This document shows, piece by piece, positions 33,720 to 46,590 of a stretch of DNA of 64,000 nt (its first letter is position 1; every line of letters starts with the position of its first letter). The position numbers were made by a program, and so were the translations under genes. The DNA comes from Trichobilharzia szidati (lineage: Eukaryota > Platyhelminthes > Trematoda > Strigeidida > Schistosomatidae): positions 120,223,329-120,287,328 of the forward strand of contig OX235271.1 of the NCBI GenBank assembly GCA_944472155.2, given 5' to 3'. Under the pieces are notes generated by a model that was not told the origin of the DNA, did no database searches, and saw nothing but the letters and a program-made list of their open reading frames with translations.

Positions 33720-34938
33720 ATTTCATAGCGAATGTATTCGGCTTATTCGAATACCAACTATTTCAGAAAACCAACCCTAGAATCAATGAAATCTCAGCAA
33801 AGCCAGAAACTTCACCTACTTATGTGCTGTTGATGTAGTCAGTCAGAAAGTCTACACTCAACTACAGTGTTTTCCACCTAAGTTTCCAGCCAGTGGTTGT
33901 CCTAAATTCCTGAAATGCTTACTTTCCCAAGAGTCCTAATCTTCTTATTGCAATCTGGAATAACATTTTCCTTGTCTTGACAAAATGTAGATATTTATCC
34001 CTTACATGGACATTATTCTGTTTTCAGCTTTTCACTTCGAGCAGCTAACGAATAGGTACATGGCGGCGGCACGATCGTGAAATGATAAGCGTGCATATCA
34101 TCACTATAAGAGTGATTGTCTTGTAACAGTTATATGTAAATAGGTGAAACCAGCAAAACTGAAAAGGATTCTTCGTGTTCTCTGAATAGTTTCAGATTTA
34201 CAACTTCCATTATGAATACTACTTCAGAAAAATAAGCGATTCATGAGTGATAGTAAGCCATCTTGATAATAAGCATATTTTATGCTTATATTTCTATCCT
34301 GATTTATTCCAAAGTACTTAGTGCACGACCATAATTTCGTACTATTGTTGAGGGTGAGATTATCGCTTCTAAAACATCTATCTCTGTAATAAGAGATAGG
34401 TTTTAGGTCACCTTGTTTATGGTCGAAAAGTTCCTTGGTTTAAACGCTCCTATTCTATCAGATATCTTGAATCAAGAGGCAGATACTAAAACACCACTGA
34501 TCGAGTAGGGTAATTATCATTGATTCACTACTACTACAACTATCAATGAACAAACTACCATTCACCTAGCACAAGAACAAGTAGTGAATTACTTCCCAAA
34601 TTATGTCTACCTTTCTAGATGAAAGAGAATAGAGAAAATCCTTCAAATGAATTGTAAAAGTTGTATTATTAATGGAGATAGAAAAATAAAGTGTTACCAA
34701 TATGAGATCTGTCATCAGTATAAAATAAATCTACTGAACATGTAGTTTTCTTGTTTCAAGTACTGTAAAAATTTCAATTTCAAGTTATCAGTGATATGAT
34801 GACCTTTAGTTATTACAAAGCTTGTAGTGATATTGTTCATAAAAAAATAAAGATATTTTATGACATGTTAAAGGTACCCCCAACTATGATTTACTAGTAG
34901 AAGGATTCTGGAGAAGAAACTGTCGATAATGAATATGA
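33720..34938. other. Downstream of the KLF gene, nothing recognised
   Basis: Probably holds the 3' UTR of the zinc-finger gene on the minus strand. TTTATT stretches (AATAAA on the minus strand) occur near 34845-34850 and 34686-34691. No other gene seen. Confidence 0.45.
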
Positions 34939-37900
34939 TTATACTGGATATGAATGACTAAATTCAGTTGTTATTACATTTGGCCGAAATGATGATGATG
35001 GCGATGATAAGACAGGTAAGTTGTTGAAAACCTTAATATCCACTTCTTCTGGTGATGTAAAACTTTGTAGGTGAACTGAATTCCCATGTGGTTCATCAAC
35101 GTAGTTCTCCGGTAAGTGATGAGTGGGGCGACTGGGATTAGAAACATTCTTTCGATACTGTTTACGAAAATGAGTACGCAAGTGAACTTTGCAATGGTCT
35201 GACCTGCTAAATGCTTTTGAACAGATGTAACACTTAAATGGTCGGATATTTAGATGCTTTCTTAAATGTCGAGTTAATTCATCTGAGCGTGCAAATCTCT
35301 CACCACATATTGGTACGGTTAGTGAAGTCGTCACTGAAAGTTCAGCAATCATGTTACGTGGGTATGGGAAAACACAAACAAGAGGGCGTTCACCTGCAAA
35401 AATAGAAGACACAAAATACAATAATACTATTTTATTAACATTAAAATGTGTAAAACACTAGAATGGATGTTTACAGTTGTTATTCTTTTGTGGATTCAAC
35501 TACTACTCACTCCAGATGATCCACTTTAAGAAAACAAGTGAGAATAGATTTCGTCTAACAAATGAGTTCACGCAATTCGGTATTCTGCAGTGTTATGACA
35601 GTAGGCTTAAGTTGATAAAAGATAGCGTCAAAATTATTGCACGGATATCATCTGGATTATAGCTAGATCAGATAGGGAAAATATGTAAAGGATTTGTGAA
35701 CTGAAAACAACTTGCATGCTACTAAACTATTCAAAAGACACAGGAGGATTATGAGTGAACTAGTGTGGTGAGAGCTGTCTACTAGCCAAATTGGTAGACA
35801 GTAATTTACGTCAATGTTTACGTTCTCAAGATTTGTCGTGAGAAAATATGAACAAAGACTGATTCAAAACCGACCACAGCAGACTTTGCGTAGGCGGATA
35901 CAGTTAACATATAGATGATCTGACATTCAAGAAAGTCACAAAGAGATGAAAGATTAACTTTAAGTGAGAAACAACCAATCAGAAGACTGTGTTTGTTTGC
36001 TTAACTAAACTATAATAATGTACATGAAAATATATAAATATGCTTTGATTTCCTTAATAAACGATCTGTTGCCTGGCCCTTGTCTTCTGTTGTTACACTA
36101 GTACTAGATAAGTTTATCTATTAGATGCACTTGAATGGCCTAGCAAAATCTCATTTACATTCACCTGGGTTGTGAACTAAAAACAGCTCTTAATCAATAG
36201 TCAAAACTAATTTGTAACAACAGGTCTCACTGGATTATTCCACGATCACTACTCACAATTAATACGTCAGAAGTAATAAAAATACTCACCGGTATGAATA
36301 CGATAATGAGCCTTTAGATGACAAAGTTTTGCGTAACTTTTCTCACAGCCTATTAAAAAAAACAATGCATGAGGCAAAAGCAGAGAATGTTAGTCAATCT
36401 TGATATTTTAGTAAATACAAACCAAGCAGCTTAATTAAACCAAGTTAATTCATATATGTGTCTGAAGAAAGATCAGTAATCTCATTTCAGTCAAACAAAT
36501 GAGAAATAATACGTTACAATAAATAACACACTTCTTCAAGTTCTGACCTTATAGAATGGGCTATTGATTAATGTTCACGAATAGAACCGACTTTTCCAAT
36601 CAAAGAGAGATTTAATATTTCAATACTATCTGGAAAAGAAACAAAATCTTCATTGATATGAAATTTCAGTACCGATACACTTGAAAATAGTTGCCCACAG
36701 TTTCATTAAGAAATATAAGAATGTGCTTAACTAGACAAAATTATAATCACCAAAACGCCGGGTTTTATTCGGCGTGAAATTAACAACTTAAACTATGAAA
36801 TGTATCCATCAGCAATGTTGAGCGATCTGAACGGCTGGTTCAGGGTCACTCTACCGTGGCATCTTTTCTTTAATGTTTCTAAAAATGTTTTTACTCCTAA
36901 AGTGGCACATCTTTACAAAAATCTGGAGATTGGAATTGGTCTTTTCGCCAAGTGAAACTTTAAGCACCAATAACTACCAATGGAGTGCGACTGCATCAAT
37001 GACCTTGAAACGCTCACTGAGCGACTTAGTGAAACCTGGCAAATAATGTCATCATCAATAAAATATGCTCATCGAAGTGTTATGCTACTAAATGGGATAT
37101 CTGGCAAGTTTCAGCTTAGGTTTGGGGAAGATTAAGTTACGGTTTAAGCCAAGGACAAGTTAGGGTTAGGTTATCCTAATAAAGGCGACATTAGGATTGG
37201 TTCAAGTTAGATTACAGTTAGTTTAGGGATATTTTCACGTTAGGGTTAAGTTCAGGAAAGATTAGGGTTACTGTTAGGGTTAGAAGATCCAAGTGATTAC
37301 ATGCATAGAATGTGGCTAAATTACTCTGTTGATATAAGAATAGAACTTGTGCACTGTGGTAGAGTGTAACTCTGTGAGACTTTATCAAAATAAATTTTAC
37401 CCACAATGGAATTATACTCTGTTGACACTCCAAACTAAAACTGAGATATTTTTATCACATGTAAGACCAAGGTATCCTCTGTAAAACTTTCAGTTTTTAT
37501 TCTTTTTTTTCATAAATACATATATTCCATACACATAAATGCTTCGTTCACGTGATTGGTGCGTTCGAGATCATTCGCTGATTGGTAGTTAGTGATGCCC
37601 AAAGTTTAACTTTGCCGTGAGGTACATTGACCTTAATGCTTCAATACAAAGTATTCACCATCTTTTAACTTCTTAAGATATAAGAAACGTTGTTTCTGAA
37701 ACGGGGGGCCCAAATTTCCTTGTCTCAACTCAGTTATTATCTTAATTAAGGACAAAAGCAATAACATTGCAATGAGTATTATCTCACCAAAATGATGGAA
37801 CCATTCGTTTTTTGTTTTTTTATTGTCCCGTATCAAATATTCAGCGTCACCGTCCATGCATTACACTCCCCATACTTTTGGTTATAATCAAGCTACAAAG

Positions 37901-39545
37901 TTTATTAATTGTTCGCTCTAAAATTTGAAAACAACTCAGTTTTGAAAGTTTAGGCCTACAGTGTCTAGCCGAAATGTGACTGATACATAGTGACGGTACT
38001 CAAATGACAAGTGAAAATAGATAGAAATTACAGCAGTATGGAGGTCAGTTAGACACTTATAGTTCACGGTTTAATAGGGTACAGAAGCACAAAGAAATAG
38101 GAATTCCGAGGAAACAGTTAGACAAAGGGTAATTAGTACAAGAGCATATTAACAGCTAGTAAATTGTATAATCATTTAAGGGGTAAATGACTTCACTATA
38201 TCAGCCAAAATAAAAATCAGTGGTCGCCTGAGAGAAATATTCCTGAGTTAGGAGGTAATGAAATGAGAACACATGCGTTGAGTGAATACATGTATGTGCC
38301 TTATGATACACAAACAGCAATGATTACAGCTGAACTTAATTTATTGATGGCAGTGACAATAACTGCGTTTTCGCAAACGTTACATCCACTTCGATAAATA
38401 ATACCGATTTAGAAAGGAAGACGAAATTTGCAGTATAAAATGATATCATTCTATTTCACAGGTTCTCATCAGCTGCAGACTACCTGAGATTACAACGGTT
38501 ATATAAATGATAATAACACACTTTAATGTTTGAGTAGTAGTAGAGAAGAGATAAAACTGATTCATCCAAAAAAGAATGAAAGCATTACAATTTTTAGTTT
38601 AAGTTATCATCATCAATTTATACACTTTCGAAATTTATCAAGGGAACCAGTTGTATGAAATACCGATTTACTCTTGAATACCGATAACTGCAGCATAGAT
38701 ACCTAGTGAAACATGATGTAATCGTGATGTAATAGTAATGATACACAGTTGAATGACAGTCTATGAGGCCTATGCTGATAGTACGGCCTAAACACTGTTG
38801 TATGTCAAAATTAATTCTGATAGGCTGTTAAATATCATTAAACACACATTATGTGACTTATCTTCACATAGTATATAAAATCATCCTGAATAACTGTAGT
38901 GTCTTCCTTTACAGCTGACAGCATAAATAATTAAGATAGTCACAATCAATACTTACCAGGATAATTACACTTGTACATTTTCTTAATCTGTTCACTTTGT
39001 CCTGATATAAAGTTGCTATTGTGATTACAGTTACTGTCATTATCAGTCTGCTTAATTTTGTTCAGAAGAGAATCTTCATTATTTGGATGTTGTGAATACT
39101 GTGGATGACAATTATTGGCTTGGTGGTGAGTAAAAGCATGTTGACAGTTATGTAGGTGTTCATTTGAGTAACTGTGACCGTGGAGACATGTACACGGTGG
39201 TGTGTGGTAATAATGTGACAGGTAACTTTGCTGACAGTACATGCATCCAGGTGACTGGTTTGGGAAATAATCTGGTCTACACGAATACTGAATAAAATTA
39301 TTTGTAGCATGTATATACGGAGTGCATATACTGGGTCCACAGTTGTTTAATGAGTGTTTGGCTTGTAAATTAAATCCCATATTATTAAGCTCTCTCATTG
39401 GGATTCTTTCACCCACAGGCGTAGAGGGTTGTCTCATTTTCACACAATCACACGAACACGACTTAATTTGATTTGGACATACTGCCAAGCCATTTGGATA
39501 TGAAAATACAGAATTTGTGAAGTTACCCTCCATCGCATGAAACAC
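34939..39545 (-). CDS. Kruppel-like (KLF/Sp-type) C2H2 zinc-finger transcription factor, three exons
   Basis: Exons on the minus strand are 39545-38957, 36349-36290 and 35393-34939 (stop TAA 34939-34941), with GT..AG introns, both phase 1; total 367 residues. Residues 1-192 are low-complexity and rich in His, Cys and Asn, likely disordered. Three C-terminal fingers follow, as in KLF DNA-binding domains: finger 1 C193, C198, H211, H215 ([20 protein letters not shown]); finger 2 C223, C246, H259, H263 ([14 protein letters not shown]); finger 3 C271, C274, H287, H291 ([14 protein letters not shown]). The RSDELTRH and RSDH contact helices are KLF/Sp hallmarks, implying binding to GC-rich or CACCC boxes in the nucleus. 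Oddity: finger 2 has 22 residues between its cysteines instead of four. The start ATG at 39543 follows no obvious upstream coding; Met5 is an alternative. An antisense solo LTR lies in the second intron. Confidence 0.92.
35764..36097 (+). mobile_element. Solo LTR in KLF intron, target duplication CTAG
   Basis: Starts TGTGGTGAGAGCTGTCTACT and ends TTCTGTTGTTACA; CTAG flanks both sides (35760-35763, 36098-36101). It contains TATAAATATG and AATAAA. It lies between the second and third exons of the zinc-finger gene, antisense to it. Confidence 0.92.
36350..38956 (-). other. First intron of the KLF gene
   Basis: A 2.6-kb intron between the N-terminal exon and the first-finger exon. It holds a degenerate telomere-like stretch (37110-37285) and a weak Penelope-related repeat (37325-37435). 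The remainder shows no recognised feature. Confidence 0.8.
37110..37285 (+). repeat. Degenerate TTAGGG-like repeat cluster
   Basis: Repeated words such as TTAGGGTTAGGTTA, CGTTAGGGTTAAG, ATTAGGGTTACTG and TTAGGGTTAGAAG are separated by related text (AAGTTACGGTTTAAG, AAGTTAGATTACAGTTAG). TTAGGG is the telomeric unit in schistosomes and most animals. Here the unit is irregular and interstitial, within a KLF intron. Confidence 0.7.
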
Positions 39546-40420
39546 TTAAAAAATTTCCCGTAGGTCTCGTATATTTTCTTCCTTTTTATAGGGAAATACA
39601 CCTATCAATAAATCAACGCTGGAATCCAAACCTGCCAATCAAAATTTAATATGGTGAGAGATAATTATTTAGTGGAATTAAAACAGCGAATGAAATCACG
39701 CCTGGTTCATTATTTCACGCTTTGTGAATGTTTGAGAAGTAATTCTGATTGGATGTTTGTTGATCTATTTCAGCTTCCTAATAAATATCTTGCGAAAGTC
39801 CAGTGAGGCATTCATTATGCACCGCTTTTGGCATCAGGTGTTTTTTTAACTTTAGCACTTTGAATTATCCCTTATTCTAAACCGAGTTTCACTAAAATCT
39901 TGACCAACAGATGATCGTGAAAACCTAGGCATCTACAGAGATAAACAGAGAAATTAATAAAACTCAGGGTCATAAAGTTGTCTGCATTATGTTATGTAAA
40001 GCCAGTAGTGAACTAAAAGAAAAGAATGGTATTTAAAAATACTGTCATCTAGTGTAATTTCATGTAAATAGTGGTTACTCATCACAGTGCAATTATATAT
40101 GATGACTGACTAGACGAAGTTCTGCATAAGTTCCAAAATGACTTTCATCACTGACTAATTAGTTACAGAACCACTGAGAACCAAAGTTTACTGCCCTATC
40201 ATTTTCATTAGTTTTTCTAATGGTATAGGTTCACCATGGATCAATAAAGGGCAGAACCTAAAAGTCCTCGAAAAAATAATTATGACCTAGGGTGAAATGA
40301 ATCAGCACAAATGAAACATTCGAAAATCCTGAGTGGGACTATTCCTTCTCATTGTTGAAAATGAAGTTTATATTGTGTGACAGAAGCAGAAAATGAACAA
40401 GACAGATTTAATTAATTTTC
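39546..40420. other. Upstream of KLF gene; promoter region not resolved
   Basis: Presumably contains the promoter and 5' UTR of the minus-strand zinc-finger gene. A TATA-like CTTTTTATAGGG (39584-39595) is on the plus strand, but I cannot place the transcription start. Confidence 0.4.
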
Positions 40421-40423
40421 AAG

Positions 40424-40590
40424 TATTGGTTTTGTAGGGATTTTGTTTGATTGCGTGGAGGATTTCATCATGAGCTGACATCAGTTAGAGAACCACTGGA
40501 AAACCTGGGAGTACTGGACAGCTGTTTCGTCCTAGTTTGGGACTCATCATCAGTACGCACCCACCGGGATTCGAACCCAGGACCTTCTGT
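40424..40590 (-). mobile_element. Hammerhead SINE type H, 5'-truncated single copy
   Basis: Minus strand: B box GGTTCGAATCC, GGTGGGTGCGTACTG, a hammerhead with ATGATGA in place of CTGAAGA (first core base changed), stem II GTCC / GGAC, GAA, ACAG / CTGT, C, helix I CAGTAC. The tail follows, with CTCATGATGAAATCCTCCAC, CAATCAAACAAAATCCCTAC and AATACTTG at the end. It begins within the tRNA-like part. Confidence 0.85.
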
Positions 40591-41359
40591 AAGCCTTTTG
40601 TACAGAAGATTCCATCATCTGTTATTGCAAAGTAGACATGCGTTCTGGTTCTTCATGCCGAGCTGGTTGACATAACTCAATCTCTGTTTGGGAACTTATA
40701 TGAGAGTAATCTGCGCTCCTACGTTGTAGTTTTCCAACCAAGTGCCGTATCACGTCTAGTATGATGCATGATTCGTTAGGATGTCTTTAGCTTTAAAAGT
40801 TTACCTTTAGTAGAAAAAATCGTGGATAGGTATGAACTTGTTCAGGTTGTTGGGCTAGTTTTAAGTAACAGATTTACTAAGAACCCAAATGGTTGGTGTT
40901 AACTGTCAGCGGTCCCTGACAATTTCTTTGAATAACCGTATATGAGTTCGGCACAGCAGAATCCGGCTACCAGGTTAAGGTTCCACGTTTTAAACCTTTA
41001 AATTTTCATTTTGATTTGGAATTCTTTCAATTGCTTCGGTTGAGACACTTAAGGATGAGTTGTATTGCACCGTAAGTTAAAGGAATTAAATTACATGAAT
41101 TGTGAGGAATATTTCAATGGTTTTAAAAATAATCTTATATGGAACCTTTACTGTTCAGTATTTAATCAAAACAGAGTGTACTGGTGAGTTGCTAGCTTCT
41201 AAAAGTTAATTCAGTAATGTTTCATTGTGTAACAACACTCGAACTCATATTTACTAGGAAACTTTTCAATAATCAAACTCGGTAGTTTATCGAGTACTAA
41301 CCTGTAATTTACTAATTGATAAGTATTTATCTTTCTCTGAATTAAAATTAAAATTTAGT

Positions 41360-41975
41360 GTATGTTTGGAGGATCTTATCATGAACTGACATCGGTTAGA
41401 GGACCACTGGAAAACCTGGGAGTACTGGACAGCTGTTTCGTCCTAGTTTGGGACACTCCAGAAGTAAGCACTTACCGCCAGGGTTCGAACCCAAGACCCC
41501 CTGGTTACAAAACTAGCGAGCTCATAGACCATTGGGCCACTGCGACCCGGTGCAGTGATCCATGAATTCCAACTTCTGCCAATTGACGATATGGCGTGAC
41601 CGCTGGCGAATGTTCTTCGCAATTTTGATGTTCACTAGTAAGTGGCCCTATTCACTTAGGTAGTTACCTGGGTTCTAGTGGGAAGTCGTGATCAGTGGGG
41701 TACAGCAGGTTGGATATGAGGACAAATCCTCGCGGATGACATTGGCTAGTGGTCGCGGTATGTCGCGAATTGGCAGAAGTTAGAATTCATGGGCTGGCCA
41801 TTGGACTGGGCCCCAGTGGCTTAATGGTCTACGAGCTCGCTAGCCTTGTAACCAGAAGGTCCTGGGCTAGAACCTCAGTGGGTGTGTGCTGATGGAGAGA
41901 CCTAAACTTGGACGAAACATCTGTCCGGCGCTCCTAGGTTTTCCAATAGTCCTCTTACCGATATCAGTTAATGAT
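41360..41975. mobile_element. Hammerhead SINE type H, inverted head-to-head unit
   Basis: A minus copy (41360-41645) meets a plus copy (41645-41975). Both have tRNA-like boxes (TTGGGCCACTG and GGGTTCGAACCC in the minus half; CCCAGTGGCTTAATGGTCTA in the plus half). The plus hammerhead is altered (CTGATGGAGAGACCTAAACT). The minus half keeps GGACGAAACAGCTGTCCAG but has an altered CTGANGA part. Confidence 0.83.
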
Positions 41976-41999
41976 GAAATTCTGTTCAAATAATTGAAT

Positions 42000-43005
42000 T
42001 AGGCAATAGTCTGCTTTGAACCCTATAATTTTCTGTGATAGGCATGCTTCAACGAAATAACTGGTTGAATAATACTTCATGCGGTTATCCAGTTATCCGG
42101 TAAAATGTAACTTTACCAATTCCTGCACATTTGTTTGAGTATATTAGCATTATTTGACAGCATCTCTCATATCTTTAGTTATACCATTATTTCAATGGCT
42201 ACTTTTTAATGACAACTTCAGTGATTACTATAAAATAAGTATATACGCATCATAAAAAGTGATACTCTTGTTATCCTAAAAGTACACATACCAAATTACA
42301 ACCTTATAAGAAATGAATTGCACTACAAAAATCATATAATCATAAATATTTATGGGTAAGGGAGTCATATTCACCTACAAAATACAAAACTGAGGTTATC
42401 CCTACGTATAATTCCATTCAAATGATACATAATTCGTCAATATGGTCATTTAATCTAAGTAAGCTGGTTCATATATTAATGCACAAAGTGCTATAATTAT
42501 TTATATTGAATTGAAAGATGTAATTATCATGGATGTTGTATGCCTCTCTCTCTGTATATATATTTTCATGCATTTCAGGTCGCTAAGTTCACTCAAGCGC
42601 AGTCTTTCATTCGATACACTGATATCGTATCAAACCTATAGATAGCAAGTGTCTACATATCAAAGCTGTTATTCGTACTTTTGTTTTCTTATAAGCGAAT
42701 ATCAGAGCAGAGAGTTTATTTAAACGCTTAGGAAGATATGTTTGCATTTTTGTATTGACAGCATTTATGAAAAATACATATATTATCTAATCATCTAGAA
42801 CAGCATAATTTGCGGAAAGGTCGTGGAATATTTAAGAAAAACAGCTGTGCAATGATGCAGAGATTTTTGGTTCTTATGGATGTTTGTAACACTAGCTTAG
42901 GTTTGAATATTTTAGGCTACCATATTCCATGTACATTTTGCATATATTTACTCATGTTTTATTGGTGTTTACATATCAAATTATGCATTCTAATCGTATT
43001 ATTCA
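42000..43005. other. Intergenic and possible 5' end of CR1-like LINE
   Basis: Nothing recognised before about 42800. The LINE's 5' boundary cannot be placed exactly. Confidence 0.4.
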
Positions 43006-43009
43006 CTCC

Positions 43010-46000
43010 AGGGATTATATAAAATGTTTAAAACCCAAAAACTTTCATATTTCTAATAAACCCAAGAAAAAGCACCATGGTAGGTGGCAACGTGCTTTAA
43101 AATGTACACCCATACATCACACCACTGTTCCGGTTATCATTAGTACCAACTGCCGGTCCCTGCCTAACAAAATTCTGAATTTTCAGTCCCTTTTGTCATC
43201 CGAAATTTGTCACATACTGGCATTATCACTCTGCAAGAAACTTGGCTCCGTGACTTATATGATAAAAATTTAGTGTCTTTAAATGATTTCAATGTATTCC
43301 GACAAGACCGTGTTCGCTCTAAGATAAAATGTGGCAGAGGTGTTGCAACTTTTATTCACTCTAAATGGTCCATTTTTAATAAAGTTTGTTTCAAATTCTC
43401 GAATGACTACATCGATTGCATCACTGTGAGATGTCGCCCGAAACACTTGTCAAAGTACAAATTCATTTATATTTCAAATGTTTATGTCTCCCCTGGTTGT
43501 ACCATATCGGATCTATCTATGTTCTCAGATGAATTCACTGCTTTTGCTGCAGCTTGCTTCGAGAACTCTTTATCAATAGTGACTGGTGACTTTAATTCCT
43601 GTGACTGCTCCTTCCTTATATCACTTGGTCATGACAATATTGCTAACTTTGCTACTCGTCTTGGTAAAACACTGCATCTAGTATTCATTGATGATATTGG
43701 TATATATGAAGCTCGCAAACGTGCTCCTTTACTTAACTCCGACCACTGCATCATATGTGTATTGCCAAAAGTATATTCCAAATCACACAAAGATGTCTTC
43801 TCTCACCTTTACAGTAAATTTCAACGGAGATGCTACTCACAAGACAACTTACGCAAGCTCAGATGCATGTTAAAAGACACTAACTGGGACATATTTACAG
43901 AACAAACATTAGATAACACAATCACAAACATTACAGATTATCTTAAATTCTGTTTCGAAATATGTTGTCCTAAAGAAACGTTATTCATTCGATTTGACCG
44001 TTTCTCTTCTTCACATCTCAAAAAGCTACGTAGAGATAAAGAACTGTTGTTCAAGACAAATGATAAGTCAGGTGTAAAAAAGTTAAATACTCTGATAAAA
44101 TTCGAAATGCAAAGACTAAATGTCTTCTATAACCAAAGATTCTCGTCATGAAAAACCCCTTCTAGTTCGTGGAAACTTTTCAAAGAAATTACTAGCGGTA
44201 AGCGATGTACTTCTGTTCCATCTCTTAATGTTGGTACTGTAAATAAGTCTTTCATACGCTCTTCTGTCGATATCCTTCCTAATGTTACAAATCGTATAGA
44301 CAACAATTTTAATGGTTTTAATACCCTTGATGTGCTTAACTATCTCCAGTCTCTGAAGCCTTCCCAAAGCCTTGGTCCTGATGGTGTACCTGCCCTTTTC
44401 CTCAGGAACTATGCTGATATTTTATGTTACCCTCTTACTAACGTTTTTAATGCTTCCTTTTCCAGCAATGTTCTACCTTTTGCATAGAAAAACAGTAAAA
44501 TTATCCCCATACCAAAACAATCTTCTGGTAATTATATTAAATTTAGGCCTATTGTAATTACTTCTCCTTTTTTAAAATTGATGGAAAAATTACTTTTACT
44601 TCTTCTTGAACCTTCATTGAAACCTTTTAATGATCCTAAACAATTTGCATATAAACATGGTAGAAATACCTTGGATGCTGCGATTGTCTTATATCATAAT
44701 GTTGTTTCTTGTTTAGACAAAGGTGACAAATATGTTCGTAGTGCTTTCCTAGACTACACATCTGCTTTTGACTCTGTACCTAGGGGCCTTTTATTAAATA
44801 AGCTTTCGTTGACGCAAACAGGATCCTTGGCTAAGAGTTGGTTGCATTCTTATTTTTCTGATAGAATGCAGTATACTGCATATAATGGCAAATCTTTTTC
44901 TGCTTCGCTTACAAAAGCCGGTGTTCCTCAAGGTGCCGTCCTCTCTCCTTTTCTTTTTTCTTTCTTCCTACACGACCTGCCTCATTTAAACGAAACTAAC
45001 TTTGTCAAATATGCGGATGATCTGACTGTATCACTGCCTATCACTTCCGAGTCTGACTGCTCCAAACTTAATAGCTTTCTGTTGAACATCAGCAAGTGGT
45101 CTAAGTCAAATGGTCTTATGTTAAATCCTTCCAAATATCAGGCAGTTAACTTTACTTTCAAGCATCGACGTGACATACATGAACTAGTTAGTTCCCATGA
45201 TGCCTGTAGCATAGGTGGCACTGAAATTGAAACCAAATCAAGTATTAAATACCTTGGATTAGTTCTTTCCTCTGACCTTTCATGGTCATCCCACATCTTA
45301 TTGATCTCTGAGAAAATGTTTCGTCTTACCTTCTACATTAAAAAGTTAAGACAATCAGGTATCAACCAACCTTTACTTCTGCAGTTTGTAAACTCCTGTA
45401 TTTTACCTATTGTACTCTATTGATCTCCATTAATCTTTCCTGAGCTTCTCAAAAAAGACTATGGCATATTACGAAGGGTATTAAATGCTGTGAGTAGAGC
45501 TTGTGGTTTGCCACTGCGTGAGCTCGCCGATACTATATTCGAGGGACACATAAATTCCTGCACAAAATGGGCAAAGGCTGTACTGTCAGACCCCCTGCAC
45601 CCCCTTAATTCACAGCTGTCCCTTTGCATCTCATCAGGTAGGACGAGAAGTCAATATAAGAAGTTATATGCTCGCACCACTAAGTAAAAAATTTTACAAT
45701 ACCCTATTTAGCCTGTATTTTATGTGATGGAGACACTGTTAGACATGAAACATATAAGTTACTATGTAATTAGCAAAGTGAATCGACCCTTTCATCGTTC
45801 ATCTTTCCGTAATTTTATGGTGTCACCCTTTCTATCATTTAATTATAACTTAGCTACTTTATTTTAGCTATTATTATTATTACTGCAATTATATACTTTA
45901 TGCATATTTTTCTCCTTATCGGATACTGTAATTGCTACATAGCTGCTATAAAAACGTTTTGTTATTATTATTATGTAATGTTTATTTTTTTGTCGTTTTG

Positions 46001-46096
46001 AGTAAATTAAATGCAATATTGTACGGAATGCTGATAATTCCTTGCTGTATCATCAATACTGTTTTTGGAATAAAGCAAAAATTATTATTATTATTA
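43010..46096 (+). mobile_element. CR1-like LINE, nearly full ORF2 with few disabling changes
   Basis: The coding region runs from about 43030 to TAA 45685-45687. Domain order is AP endonuclease (ISTNCRSLPNKILNFQSLL; ITLQETWL; NVYVSPGCT; SIVTGDFNSCD; LNSDHCIICV) then reverse transcriptase (QSLGPDGVPALFLRNY; IIPIPK; FRPIV; FLDYTSAFDSVPRG; GVPQGAVLSPFLFS; the catalytic FVKYADDLTVS; LMLNPSKYQAVNF; SSIKYLGLVLSSDLSW) and a C-terminal tail. A single frameshift lies near 43205. Downstream, one frame is interrupted only by TGA 44149, TAG 44485 and TGA 45421. It ends in (ATT)n at 46081-46096. A short 3' UTR and tandem 3' repeats are typical of CR1. ORF1 was not recognised. Confidence 0.92.
43207..45687 (+). 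pseudogene. ORF2 of CR1-like LINE (endonuclease-reverse transcriptase)
   Basis: About 827 codons in one frame with three internal stops. Each is one substitution away from a sense codon common at that place in the family (Arg or Trp), for example LPFA-stop-KNSKII and LPIVLY-stop-SP. The catalytic D of LDYTSAFD and both D of YADD are kept, as are endonuclease ETWL, GDFN and SDH residues. It is therefore a young copy, now unable to make the full protein. Confidence 0.88.
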
Positions 46097-46353
46097 GCTG
46101 GTTTTATTGCAAGAGTTTGATTACTGTTTCAGGACGTATACTCAAGGACAGTAAAAAAAGAATGTTATTATTGACATCATCCAGATCAATGGTAAAATAC
46201 TTTTTGATAGACCACTGACATCAACGAACACAGTCCAGACAGAACTTTGATGTTTTGTAGTCGAAGGAATTCATTAGGTTACAAGAAATCTTTCATAACA
46301 TTATCTGTAGATATCGAAAAAAATGGAATGGAATACTAATCCACCGGGGTTTC

Positions 46354-46590
46354 CTCGTGTGGCTCGTGAGTAGGTGTTTCAGCGTTAGAACGCTTTCCAA
46401 CCACGCATGTGTCCCAGGGATTGATCCTTGGCCGACAAACACCTAAACATCGATAGGCCGGTAGCAGGTCCTATAAAGAGAGAAGGTTGGGCGTGATGCT
46501 ACGATTCCACTGCTACCGAAACTTCAAAGCTGTAGCTCGTAGCCCTATGTTCCACTTGGAACTTAAAGGAATAAAGAAAATATTTTAAAA
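46354..46590 (+). mobile_element. tRNA-derived SINE type B
   Basis: Divergent head (TCGTGTGGCTCGTGAGTAGG; GGATTGATCC at the B-box position). Type B body GGGCGTGATGCTACG and CTGCTACCGAAACTTCAAAG, then the RTE-like tail GCCCTATGTTCCACTTGGAA and AATAAAGAAAA. Confidence 0.75.

Noticed and set aside
35330..35360. 24-base mini-intron in KLF finger 2
   Set aside because: GTAACA..TTTCAG has GT and AG ends, but removing it does not restore normal cysteine spacing, so it is only noted.
39062..39340. Alternative minus-strand frame in the KLF first exon
   Set aside because: Out-of-frame shadow of the low-complexity His/Cys/Asn-rich coding region.
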